This document shows, one piece after another, positions 1 through 10,123 of a DNA stretch of 64,000 bases. Below the pieces are notes generated by a model. That model had not been told where the DNA came from. It searched no databases and saw nothing but the letters and a program-made list of their open reading frames with translations. How positions within the stretch are numbered: the stretch's first letter is position 1; every line of letters begins with the position of its first letter. The stretch spans positions 62,001 through 126,000 of the forward strand of contig NZ_JAHUTN010000007.1 in NCBI RefSeq assembly GCF_019209935.1, read 5' to 3'. The DNA is from Corynebacterium sp. TAE3-ERU16 (GTDB taxonomy: Bacteria > Actinomycetota > Actinomycetes > Mycobacteriales > Mycobacteriaceae). The position numbers and the translations under genes are program-made.

Positions 1-60
1 TCCAAATGAGCACGCGCCAGGTTCGCCTCTTCCAGATGAGCACGCGCCAGGTTCGCTCCC
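1..60 (-). repeat. 30-bp tandem repeat encoding pentapeptides
   Basis: Two consecutive 30-bp units (1-30 and 31-60), differing at only four positions or so, each encode two pentapeptides (ANLAR-AHLEE type). A partial third unit starts at 61. The near-identity at DNA level suggests recent tandem duplication within the pentapeptide domain. The array continues beyond the window, so its copy number is unknown. Confidence 0.85.
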
Positions 61-1193
61 TCCAGATGCGCGGACCCCAAATCAACACCTCTCAAATGAC
101 TCTTCCAAGTCTGTATGCGTTTCTCCTCTTCGTTTTTTTCTGTGTTCGCCGGAACTAATAGGCGAGAAAAAGGAAGATTCGGGAGCCTGACTCCCTCAAA
201 GTTCACCCCATCGAATGATCCCTTCTGGGCTGATTTCAATCCTCGCCGGCGAGCAGCGATGATCCCCTCACGGAGCTCCCGTTTCCCATATTTTCCGGCA
301 TTCTCACTCGATGAATCGTTGTGTGGGTACTGGTGACCTTCAACGTAGTCCTTCATCGCCAGATCGAAGAGCTCCTGCCTCCGGAGCAGGCCTTCAGCTT
401 TGAGCTGCTCCACCCGCTCTTTCGCATCGTGGAGTTTCCGGGCTTCGATTTCCGTGATCTCTCCTCTAATGAGGGCGTTCCAGTCGTCGATCTGGAACAT
501 CAGCTCGGAGATGGCGGCTGCGCGCACGACTTCACTGTCGTTGGCTAGGTGTTCAATGGAGGTCTGCAGCTTCTTCGACATGTCCATGCGCTGCTGGACG
601 GAGAGTTGTCGACTCTCCCGCAGTGACTCGGATTCCAGTCGATCGTTCTGTCGCCTGTCCTCCCGCTCCTGCTGTTCGATGGAGCGGCGTTGGGTTGCCC
701 AGACAGACAGCGCGAGCCCACTTGCTGCAAACAGCCCCGCAGCAAGTTGTCCGTCACCCTCCTCCTGCATGACCGTGACTACGCGTATTCCTCCCGCCAG
801 TGACAGGAGGGAGAAAAGAACAAAAAAGATTTCAATCCACGAAAATCTGGAGTGTGGAGCTTTCGGATCGGCGACTCCCGAAGCACCGTCTTTGTCATTC
901 GGTTCGATGGGTTCAAGCAGCCACAATCCCAAACCCAAGACAACAATCACGAACCCGAAGCTATAATATCCGCCGTAGCATCCCCGTATCACCTGAATGT
1001 CCGCTGCTATTCGTTTCCACCCGGTTCCGATGAGCCCCGCGGGGAGAAGAACGAAGGGCGCACCGACGAGAACTGTCCGCAGTTTCACGTACATTTTCCA
1101 GCGGTTGATCGTCTTTTTCTCCGGCTGGACGCCATCGCCACTGGCGTCGGGTTCTTTGTCGGGAGCCGAGGTCATAGCCACAGAATAGTACAT
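1..1193 (-). CDS. Pentapeptide-repeat membrane protein (partial, 3' end outside window)
   Basis: One open frame runs without a stop from an ATG at 1193 to the window edge (about 397 codons seen). An alternative ATG lies at 1175, and neither has a clear Shine-Dalgarno. Visible order: a charged N-terminus; four hydrophobic segments (about residues 39-56, 75-93, 118-136 and 149-165); a long charged, probably coiled-coil stretch (about 166-270) rich in Gln, Arg and Glu; then A-N-L-x-x and A-H-L-x-x pentapeptides starting near residue 372. Pentapeptide repeats fold as a right-handed quadrilateral beta-helix, and membrane-anchored actinobacterial versions have no settled function. Composition is clearly lower in GC than clpB next door, with many AAA, GAA and ATT codons, which hints at acquisition. 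It reads the same way as clpB but is separated from it by a hairpin at 1202-1235. The frame is certain; the function is unknown. Confidence 0.85.
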   Translation of the reverse strand, partial: MYYSVAMTSAPDKEPDASGDGVQPEKKTINRWKMYVKLRTVLVGAPFVLLPAGLIGTGWKRIAADIQVIRGCYGGYYSFGFVIVVLGLGLWLLEPIEPNDKDGASGVADPKAPHSRFSWIEIFFVLFSLLSLAGGIRVVTVMQEEGDGQLAAGLFAASGLALSVWATQRRSIEQQEREDRRQNDRLESESLRESRQLSVQQRMDMSKKLQTSIEHLANDSEVVRAAAISELMFQIDDWNALIRGEITEIEARKLHDAKERVEQLKAEGLLRRQELFDLAMKDYVEGHQYPHNDSSSENAGKYGKRELREGIIAARRRGLKSAQKGSFDGVNFEGVRLPNLPFSRLLVPANTEKNEEEKRIQTWKSHLRGVDLGSAHLEGANLARAHLEEANLARAHL

Positions 1194-1201
1194 CTCATAC
1201 T

Positions 1202-1235
1202 GGTGCCCCGGCCGCGTTTAAACAGCCGGGGCACC
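1202..1235 (-). terminator. Hairpin after clpB
   Basis: A perfect 11-bp stem (GGTGCCCCGGC at 1202-1212 pairing with 1225-1235) with a 12-nt loop lies 10 nt past the clpB stop. No T-tract follows, so it may be a weak or factor-assisted terminator. It ends only 9 nt before the ATG of the pentapeptide-repeat gene. Confidence 0.6.
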
Positions 1236-1245
1236 ACCAATGCAC

Positions 1246-3807
<2,562 letters not shown>

Positions 3808-3906
3808 GTTCTCCGTCTGTCCCTTCTTCTTACGTGTCGTTTTGTCGTGAACTGTTCCGTCGCCGGTCGACCCTGATCCTGCCCCGGGGACCGGCCTTTC
3901 ACTCCG

Positions 3907-3941
3907 TACAACGCCACAAGGGTTGAGTCTGTTCCACTCAA
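3907..3941 (-). promoter_or_regulatory. clpB promoter: SigH-type motif overlapping a HAIR operator
   Basis: On the minus strand TGGAACA (ending near 3930) is followed after 16 nt by CGTTGTA (3907-3913). This matches the corynebacterial SigH pattern GGAAYA-N16-18-YGTT. The upstream motif sits inside an inverted repeat TTGAGT-N7-ACTCAA (3923-3941), the HspR operator HAIR. A further ACTCAA half-site lies at 3980-3985. This explains most of the 377-nt gap 3808-4184; the remainder holds the promoter of the next gene, with a TAGAGT -10-like box at 4089-4094. Confidence 0.75.
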
Positions 3942-4184
3942 CCCAAACTTTTTTCGGCTCGCCACCTTTATAGTCGAGGACTCAACTTTGTGCCGCCCTC
4001 CCCATACCCGCCTGCAGCCCACCCCACGGGGACGGCCGACACCTCCCCTCCTCCGATCCCCCACGTTGCCCACCGGGCGTCAATCCCATAGAGTAGGACT
4101 CACATTCCACATATTGAAACACCGGCGCGGTCGTGACCACCATCGCGCCCATCGCAGTGACCCGAAGAAAGGACACCGAAGAAA

Positions 4185-4967
4185 ATGGCAGAAGCAACGC
4201 CCAAAACCCAGTGGACCGGCGAGATCATCCCCGAGGCCTTCGAGGCGATCTCCGCCGACGGCGGCCTGATCGTCTGCGCCACCAAGGTCGGCTACATCCT
4301 CATGGCCACCGACGGCGAGGGCCTGGAGCGCAAGTTCGACGCCAAGCAGCGCAAGCGCAACAAGCCGGCCGTGGTCCTGTGCGCGAGCATCGACGAGCTC
4401 AAGGAGCTGGCCCAGGTCAACGACGAGATCATCGCGTTCTACGAGCGCCACTGGGAGCAGGACATCCTGCTGGGCTGCATCCTGCCCTGGCGTGAGGACG
4501 CCATCGCGAAGATGCCCGACGACACCGTGCGCGAGCTGGCCCGTGACGGCCGCGGCACCAGCTGCTTCGTCATCCGCTTCGGCCGCCCCGCCGAGCAGAT
4601 CGCGGCGAAGAACTGGGAGCAGGGCAAGGTCACCTTCGCCTCCTCCGCCAACCCCTCCGGCATCGGCAACCGCGGCCAGGTCGCGTTCATCGGTGAGCGC
4701 ATCGAGTCCGAGGCCGACTACATCGTCGCCGCCGACGACTACGTCGCCTCTATCCAGCCCGACAAGGACGAGGACTCCCGCCACGAGCAGGGCGTCATGG
4801 TGTCCCTGGTGGACAAGGACGGCAACCTCGTCCCCGAGCAGAAGGGCGAGCGCTCCATCACCCCGTGCCCGGTCCTGATCCGCAACGGTCTGGACGGCGA
4901 CCGCATCATGAACAACCTCTCCGAGTTCTTCCTGAGCTGGGACTACCGCCAGGGCGAGTACTACTAG
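4185..4967 (+). CDS. Sua5/YciO/YrdC/YwlC family protein
   Basis: The 260-residue product has the YrdC fold signature: a basic Lys/Arg-rich patch near residue 55 (KQRKRNKP), resembling the nucleotide and carbonate contact of Sua5/TsaC, and a serine-asparagine motif SSANPSG near residue 152. Sua5/TsaC enzymes make threonylcarbamoyl-AMP for the t6A37 modification of tRNA. It is about the size of TsaC plus a short C-terminal extension and lacks the long Sua5 domain. It may be a YciO-like paralogue rather than the essential enzyme. The start ATG follows AAAGGA. A divergent clpB sits upstream and a hairpin terminator at 4982-5039 closes the unit, so it is monocistronic. Confidence 0.8.
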   Translation: MAEATPKTQWTGEIIPEAFEAISADGGLIVCATKVGYILMATDGEGLERKFDAKQRKRNKPAVVLCASIDELKELAQVNDEIIAFYERHWEQDILLGCILPWREDAIAKMPDDTVRELARDGRGTSCFVIRFGRPAEQIAAKNWEQGKVTFASSANPSGIGNRGQVAFIGERIESEADYIVAADDYVASIQPDKDEDSRHEQGVMVSLVDKDGNLVPEQKGERSITPCPVLIRNGLDGDRIMNNLSEFFLSWDYRQGEYY

Positions 4968-4981
4968 GCCACCCCGCGCAC

Positions 4982-5039
4982 TCCCCGCACCACGGATCCC
5001 ACCGAAAAAAGGGTGACCGGTGCGGGGACACGTGTTTTT
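4982..5039 (+). terminator. Rho-independent terminator after the YrdC-family gene
   Basis: A perfect 10-bp stem, TCCCCGCACC (4982-4991) with GGTGCGGGGA (5019-5028), has a long 27-nt loop and is followed by a T-run at 5035-5039. Its position rules out the in-frame GTG at 5020 as the start of the next gene. Confidence 0.75.
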
Positions 5040-5049
5040 CTGGGGCACA

Positions 5050-6213
5050 ATGACACGTGTGCACCATGAGACCCTGAAGCCGGTGGCGATCCGGCTGCGC
5101 ATCCACGCGGAGAGCTTCCGCGAGGGGGTCAACGCGCGTTTCTTCCGGGAGCACCCGAGCGACCGGGAGCTGTTCCCGGTCGACAGCCACGACGTGCACG
5201 CGGATCTGCCGACGGTGCTCGACTGGGTCCTGGTCAACACCCCCGTCGACGGCTCCCTCCAGGAGCGGGTGCGCACCATTCTCGCGCAACTGGGACGGGA
5301 GAACCGCCGGTACCGTATGCCCACGGCGCACTACGCATCGCTGTCGGGTGCCGCACGGGCGGAGGTGGGACGGATCATCGCGAACCTCCCGCCGGAGCTC
5401 GTCGCCGGTGCCGATACCGCGATCGCCCGGTGCTTCGGGGTGATGGCGGAGGCGGCCGCGGAATGCGACGTCGCCGGAGTCCCGGATTCCTGGCCCGCCG
5501 AGGTCGTCGAGGTCGAGCGGCGGTGCGCCCGGGTGTCCGTCGTCCGGCTGATCGCGCAGTCACCGCTGCCCTATACCGCGGGGCAGTACCTTCCCGTCAC
5601 CAGCGACACGACGACCCGCGGGCTGTGGCGGCACCTGTCGCCGGCGATCCCGGCCAACGACTTCGGGCAGGTGGAGTTCCACGTCTTCGCGGACCGTGAC
5701 GACACCATCGGGCGTCTCCTCGCGTCCCCGGAGCCCGGTGACCGCTGGCGGATCGGTGCTCCGCTCGGCGTTTTGTCCGCCGACGGGTCACGCGACATCC
5801 TGATGGTCGCGCACTCCACGGGCCTCGCCCCGGTGCGCGCACTCATCCTGGACATGCTGATGCGCGGGACAAACCGCCGGGTGCACCTGTTCTTCGGGGC
5901 GGACAGCCCCGGCGAACTCTACGATCTCCGGGGGCTCTGGCAGCTGGTCGCGGGAGCGCCGTGGCTGTCGGTCACCCCGGTGGTCACCCGGGAGATCGAC
6001 CCGTGGTGGGTGCGGCCCACCGAGCACTCGACCGCCCCGCGCGGCCTGCACATGCGGCAGACCGGCTCCCTCGCGGAGGTGGTCCCCGGCTACGGCACCT
6101 GGGAGGACCGGGACGTACTCATCGCCGGCCCTGACGACATCGTGACCGACGTCGCCGCAGCGATGCGGGCGGCGGGCACCCCGGCGGAGAACATCCGGCA
6201 CGATCCGGTGTGA
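5050..6213 (+). CDS. Flavohemoglobin-like protein lacking the proximal heme His
   Basis: This 387-residue protein has flavohemoprotein layout: an N-terminal globin-like domain (about 1-150), an FAD-binding barrel (about 155-255, with RHLSP where RxYS normally binds FAD) and a NAD-binding half (about 258-387, AHSTGLAPVRA). True Hmp proteins use NADH and FAD to turn NO plus O2 into nitrate. Here the residue aligned with the proximal heme ligand His85 of Hmp appears to be Asn85, in GRENRRYRM, so heme binding in the usual way is doubtful. The ATG at 5050 is preferred because a terminator hairpin overlaps the upstream GTG at 5020. It is convergent with the nitrilase gene, with a 4-nt gap and no terminator between. 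It may be a heme-free NAD(P)H:acceptor reductase or a sensor; the function is inferred. Confidence 0.75.
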   Translation: MTRVHHETLKPVAIRLRIHAESFREGVNARFFREHPSDRELFPVDSHDVHADLPTVLDWVLVNTPVDGSLQERVRTILAQLGRENRRYRMPTAHYASLSGAARAEVGRIIANLPPELVAGADTAIARCFGVMAEAAAECDVAGVPDSWPAEVVEVERRCARVSVVRLIAQSPLPYTAGQYLPVTSDTTTRGLWRHLSPAIPANDFGQVEFHVFADRDDTIGRLLASPEPGDRWRIGAPLGVLSADGSRDILMVAHSTGLAPVRALILDMLMRGTNRRVHLFFGADSPGELYDLRGLWQLVAGAPWLSVTPVVTREIDPWWVRPTEHSTAPRGLHMRQTGSLAEVVPGYGTWEDRDVLIAGPDDIVTDVAAAMRAAGTPAENIRHDPV

Positions 6214-6217
6214 GGCC

Positions 6218-7042
6218 TCAGAACCGCCGTTTCGCGCCGAGCACGGGGATCGACCTCCGGGTCTTCTCCACCGTGTCGGCGTCGATGTCGGCGTAGATGA
6301 TGTCCTCGCCGTAACCGGCCTCGACGATGCGCAGTCCGTCCGGACCGATGATCGCCGAGTGACCGATCCCGGTCGGCCCGTCGTTCTCCCCCGCGGAATC
6401 CTCCCCGCCGGGGCGCGCCTGCCCCGCGGCCAGCACGTAGCAGGTCGAATCCAGCGCGCGGGCCCCGGTGAGCACCCGCCACTGCTGCAGTTTCCCCGGG
6501 CCGTCCGACCACGAGGTGGGCAGGACGATCACCTGGACGCCCTCGTTCTCCGCGAGTGCGGTGAACTGCTCCGGGAAACGGACGTCGTAGCAGACGGCGA
6601 GTCCGACGGTGAGACCGCCGACGGCGACCGTGACCAGTTCGTCCCCGGGGCGGACGGTGTCCGATTCGCGGAAACCGAAGGCGTCGTAGCAGTGGATCTT
6701 GTGGTACCCGAGGTGGTGTCCCCCGCCGGTGAGCAGCGCGGTGTTGTGCACCCGGTTGACGGTCTTTCCGTCGACCTCGACGGTGTCGGCCGGTGTGAAC
6801 ATGCCGACCACGACCGTGACGCCGAGTTCCTCGGCGAGCTCACGCACCGCCGTCGCGAAGGGCCCGTCGACCGGCTCCGCCACGGTGTCGAGGCGTCCCG
6901 TCTTGAACGCACGCATCGTCGCCTCGGGGAAGACGATGAGTTCGGCACCTTCCCCCGCCGCGGTACGGGCGTGCCGGAGAACGGCGTCGAGGTTCGCATC
7001 GACGTCGCCGGTGGACTGCATCTGGACCAGAGCTGCTCGCAT
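6218..7042 (-). CDS. Carbon-nitrogen hydrolase (nitrilase superfamily)
   Basis: This is a 274-residue single-domain nitrilase-superfamily amidohydrolase. The Glu-Lys-Cys triad is visible: Glu in VFPEATM (about 44), Lys in GYHKIHCYD (about 115) and Cys in LAVCYDVRFPE (about 150). The short form resembles Nit1/Nit2-like and deaminated-glutathione amidases rather than true nitrilases. The substrate cannot be told from sequence. The start ATG at 7042 gives the canonical MRAALVQ opening beta-strand. The gene stands alone, convergent with the flavohemoglobin-like gene. Confidence 0.88.
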   Translation of the reverse strand: MRAALVQMQSTGDVDANLDAVLRHARTAAGEGAELIVFPEATMRAFKTGRLDTVAEPVDGPFATAVRELAEELGVTVVVGMFTPADTVEVDGKTVNRVHNTALLTGGGHHLGYHKIHCYDAFGFRESDTVRPGDELVTVAVGGLTVGLAVCYDVRFPEQFTALAENEGVQVIVLPTSWSDGPGKLQQWRVLTGARALDSTCYVLAAGQARPGGEDSAGENDGPTGIGHSAIIGPDGLRIVEAGYGEDIIYADIDADTVEKTRRSIPVLGAKRRF

Positions 7043-7247
7043 GGGTCCACGATAGGGGTTTCCGCGACCGTCCGCCGGGATTCGGCCCCGACACCGCACC
7101 TCCGGTGGATCGGACACTCCCCGACCGTGTTGTCCACAGCCCGGCCCGGACGGCCGCGCGCCGGCGACCCGGATCGCCGACCCTGGGCCTGACCACCCCG
7201 TGTTCCGCCGCCACCCCCATCGGCGCCCGAGCGAAAGGCCCCTCCAC

Positions 7248-7508
7248 GTGAACCGGATCATCTTCTCCGAGGACGCGGCCCGTCCGCTGCGGGCACCCGA
7301 CGATCCACGGGTGCCGCTCCCCGAGCTACCCCACGGCTCGATGACCGCCGCGGTGCTGTCCCGGTTGGTGGACTCCTGGTCCCGGGTGCTCGGCGAGACG
7401 TCGGCGGAGATCACCGAACTCCGCTCCGGTGTCCGGACCCTGGTCTCCCGGCTCCGGGAATCCGACGCCTCCGGCGCCGGGGACCTCGACGGGATCGGCC
7501 ATGTCTAG
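7248..7508 (+). CDS. Small helical protein paired with the DUF1023 hydrolase
   Basis: An 86-residue product starts from GTG 7248 and overlaps the next gene by 8 nt, indicating translational coupling. The first 40 residues are Pro-rich and the rest is predicted helical with regular Leu/Val spacing (SRLVDSW, LRSGVRTLVSRLRE). Small helical partners of WXG100 type often precede DUF1023 hydrolases in actinobacteria. The size and position fit, but no W-x-G motif is visible, so membership of that family is not shown. No signal peptide is seen. An earlier in-frame ATG at 7200 would add an unlikely Arg/His-rich leader. Confidence 0.65.
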   Translation: MNRIIFSEDAARPLRAPDDPRVPLPELPHGSMTAAVLSRLVDSWSRVLGETSAEITELRSGVRTLVSRLRESDASGAGDLDGIGHV

Positions 7509-8790
7509 TCGCCTGCTGCCACTGCCCTGGTCGCGGACCCTCGCGACAGTCGCGATCGATCTCGACCGGGGCAGGTCGGTGATCGTCCGCTCGAACGACA
7601 CCAACAGGCGACAGTGGGCCACGTCCGCACACCGGGGGTTGCGCGGCTCCTCCTTCGCCGCGGCGGAGGGCAGGGAGGAGCGCGTCTCCGCGCTGCGGGA
7701 CGCCACCGCGGAACTCATCGGGACCGCCGTCTCCGTTCTCTCCCGGGTCGCTTCCCTCCAGTCCGCACTGGAGGACGAGTACGACCGCGTCATCGGGGCC
7801 GCCCGGACCAGAGGGCTCGCGGAGGTGGCGGGCGTGGTCATCGCGCTCACGGACGACCTGCTCGAGGAGTCCGAGGTATTCAATCTCATGCTGGGCCGGA
7901 TAAGACGTGAGGGGCTCCTCCTCGACCGGCACTGCGCGGCCCGCCTCGAGCTGCTCCTTCCCCTGACTCCGTTCGACGAGCGGAGGAAGCGGTGCGTGGC
8001 GGCCCTGGAGGACGTGTACACACCGGCCCCGGCGCGGTTGCCGCTTCCGGCCACCCCCGCCGTCTCCGCCACCGACCTGCACGAGCTCAACATGGCCGAT
8101 GCGGACGACGGGCTCAGGGACCTCGCCGACCGGTTCCCCGGCATGGTCGTCCTGGAGACCGGGGACGGGCACCTGGTCGCCGCATTCGGTGACATCGACT
8201 CCGCCGAATCCGTGATCACGATGGTCTCCGGCGTCGGTTCCGGCGACCCGGAGTCTGTGGCGGGCGCCCTCGACCGGGGACGTGCCCTCCACCGGGAGGT
8301 GGGCGGTGCGGTCATCGTGTGGAACGGGTACCGGCCCCCGGCAACGGTCATCGACGGCGGGCAGGACATCTCGGCGCGGCTGGGCGCGGCGAAGCTCCGG
8401 ACGTTCATGCACTCGCTCACCGAGCGTCGCGGTTCGTCGGTGCACCGGACCGTGGTGGCCCACAGCTACGGATCCCTGGTGACCGGGCTGGCCGCCGCGG
8501 GAAGCAGCGGAGGACTCGACGCGGACGCCATCATGTTCCTCGGGAGTCCGGGAACCGGGGTGGCCGGGGCGGACGAGCTGCAGCTGAACTCCCCGGATCC
8601 CCGGATCCTCGCCGCCAGGAGCCCCACTGATCCGATCGGCCTCGTGAATTCCGCTGTCGCGGGCGTGCACGGACGGGATCCCGCGAGCGCCGGTTTCGGT
8701 GCCGAGGTGATTCCCGCGGAAGGCGGCCACAGTGACTACTTCGAGGATCCGGCCGTACTCGATGCGTTACGGCGGTTGCGGTCGCACTGA
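7501..8790 (+). CDS. DUF1023-family alpha/beta hydrolase
   Basis: This 429-residue protein has a helical N-terminal half (about 1-190), rich in Leu and Ala, and a C-terminal alpha/beta-hydrolase domain of the DUF1023 type (about 230-429). The nucleophile elbow is HSYGS (about 320), then FLGSPGTGV, and a likely catalytic His in EGGHSDYF near the C-terminus. DUF1023 proteins are predicted esterases or lipases, often next to small helical proteins related to type VII secretion substrates. No signal peptide is visible. It overlaps the small upstream gene. A GC-rich hairpin at 8813-8856 ends the unit against the convergent adhA. The substrate is unknown. Confidence 0.8.
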   Translation: MSSRLLPLPWSRTLATVAIDLDRGRSVIVRSNDTNRRQWATSAHRGLRGSSFAAAEGREERVSALRDATAELIGTAVSVLSRVASLQSALEDEYDRVIGAARTRGLAEVAGVVIALTDDLLEESEVFNLMLGRIRREGLLLDRHCAARLELLLPLTPFDERRKRCVAALEDVYTPAPARLPLPATPAVSATDLHELNMADADDGLRDLADRFPGMVVLETGDGHLVAAFGDIDSAESVITMVSGVGSGDPESVAGALDRGRALHREVGGAVIVWNGYRPPATVIDGGQDISARLGAAKLRTFMHSLTERRGSSVHRTVVAHSYGSLVTGLAAAGSSGGLDADAIMFLGSPGTGVAGADELQLNSPDPRILAARSPTDPIGLVNSAVAGVHGRDPASAGFGAEVIPAEGGHSDYFEDPAVLDALRRLRSH

Positions 8791-8812
8791 GGGACGGTAG
8801 GGGATGAATGGG

Positions 8813-8856
8813 CCCGGCCCCGGGCCTCCTCCACGAGGGGAAGGCGCGGGGCCGGG
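8813..8856. terminator. Bidirectional hairpin between DUF1023 gene and adhA
   Basis: CCCGGCCCCG (8813-8822) pairs perfectly with CGGGGCCGGG (8847-8856) in the gap between two convergent genes. No T-run is present on either side. Confidence 0.5.
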
Positions 8857-8892
8857 GACCGGATCAGCTCATGTCCGGGTGATGGTGTCCGC

Positions 8893-9927
8893 TCAGTAGC
8901 GGATGGCCATGCGTCCGTCGATCCTGCCCTTGCGCAGGTCCTCGAAGACGCTGTTCACGTCGTCGAGCTTGCACTCGGCGATGGTGGGCTTGACCAGGCC
9001 GCGGGCGTAGAAATCCAGGGCCTCCTCGAGATCCTGGCGGGTACCCACGAGGGAACCGCGGATCGTGAGCGCCTTGAAGACGATGTCGAAGATGCGGGCG
9101 GGGAACTCTCCCGGGGGCAGGCCGTTGAACACGATGGTCCCGCCCTTGCGCGCCATATTGATGGCCTGCCCGAAGGCGGCCTCGTGGACGGCGGTGACCA
9201 GCACGCCGTGGGCACCGGTACCGGTGAACTCCATGACGGCTTCGGCCGGATCCTTCTCCCGGGCGTTGATGGTGAACTCCGCGCCGTGCTTCTTGGCCAG
9301 TTCGAGCTTCTCGTCGGCGATGTCGACCGCGATGACGCGCATGCCCATGGCCACGGCGTACTGGACGGCGATGTGGCCGAGGCCACCGACACCGGAGATC
9401 ACGACGTACTGACCGGGGCGGGTCTCGGTCATCTTCAGGCCCTTGTAGACCGTGACGCCTGCGCAGAGGATCGGGGAGACCTCGAGCGGATCGGCACCCT
9501 CCGGGATCCGGGCGCAGTAGCGGGTGTCGACGAGCATGTACTCGCCGAAGGAACCGTCGACGGTGTATCCGCCGTACTCGGCGTCGTTGCACAGCGTCTC
9601 CCAGCCGGTGCGGCACTGCTCACAGGTACCGCAGGCGGACCAGAGCCAGACGTTGCCGACGATGTCACCGAGTTCCACGTCGTGCTCGCCGGGCCCGAGT
9701 TTGACCACTTCACCGACGCCCTCGTGGCCGGGAACGAAGGGCAGCGGGGGCTTGACCGGCCAGTCCCCCTCGGCGGCGTGCAGGTCGGTGTGGCAGATGC
9801 CGGAGGCCTGGAGCTTGACCAGGGCCTGGTTGCGGCCGGGCTCCGGGAGGTCGACCTCGCGGACGGTGACCTCGGGGCCGAACTCGTCGACGACGGCGGC
9901 GGTGAACTTTTCGGGTGCGTGACTCAT
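8893..9927 (-). CDS. adhA: Zinc-dependent alcohol dehydrogenase AdhA
   Basis: AdhA is an NAD-dependent medium-chain alcohol dehydrogenase oxidising ethanol to acetaldehyde. The 344-residue product has all ligands: catalytic zinc Cys/His in GICHTDLH and GHEGVG, structural zinc cysteines in CGTCEQCRTGWETLC, and the nucleotide fold GVGGLGH (about 180). The start ATG at 9927 has a strong AGGAGG ribosome-binding site, better than the longer in-frame alternative. ald follows upstream on the same strand with its own promoter, giving a two-step ethanol-to-acetate route. In Corynebacterium glutamicum adhA and ald are controlled by RamA, RamB and GlxR; several G/C tracts upstream here fit RamA-type control. 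Confidence 0.95.
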   Translation of the reverse strand: MSHAPEKFTAAVVDEFGPEVTVREVDLPEPGRNQALVKLQASGICHTDLHAAEGDWPVKPPLPFVPGHEGVGEVVKLGPGEHDVELGDIVGNVWLWSACGTCEQCRTGWETLCNDAEYGGYTVDGSFGEYMLVDTRYCARIPEGADPLEVSPILCAGVTVYKGLKMTETRPGQYVVISGVGGLGHIAVQYAVAMGMRVIAVDIADEKLELAKKHGAEFTINAREKDPAEAVMEFTGTGAHGVLVTAVHEAAFGQAINMARKGGTIVFNGLPPGEFPARIFDIVFKALTIRGSLVGTRQDLEEALDFYARGLVKPTIAECKLDDVNSVFEDLRKGRIDGRMAIRY

Positions 9928-10123
9928 GTGGAAATCCTCCTGTGGGGGTGGACGCGGGGGTCCGTTTGTAATTTGGCTAATTGGCAACTATTTTCAACAG
10001 TGGGGGGAAATGCCTCCGGCCAGGCCACACCGTGCGGGGCACCGTGTGAACCTGACCGGAAAAAATGGCGGAGACGTGCGCGCGGCACCGGACCGGTCAT
10101 CGACCGGCCGGGGCCGAGCGGGC
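9928..10123 (-). promoter_or_regulatory. adhA upstream region with C-tracts
   Basis: The 196-nt gap between ald and adhA holds three C5-6 tracts on the coding strand (opposite G-runs at 9944-9948, 9956-9960 and 10002-10007). These resemble RamA target tracts. An AT-rich core at 9966-9995 contains a TTGAAA-like -35. A short hairpin at 10093-10107 may end ald transcription. The regulator assignment is inferred from the known control of adhA in C. glutamicum. Confidence 0.35.
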
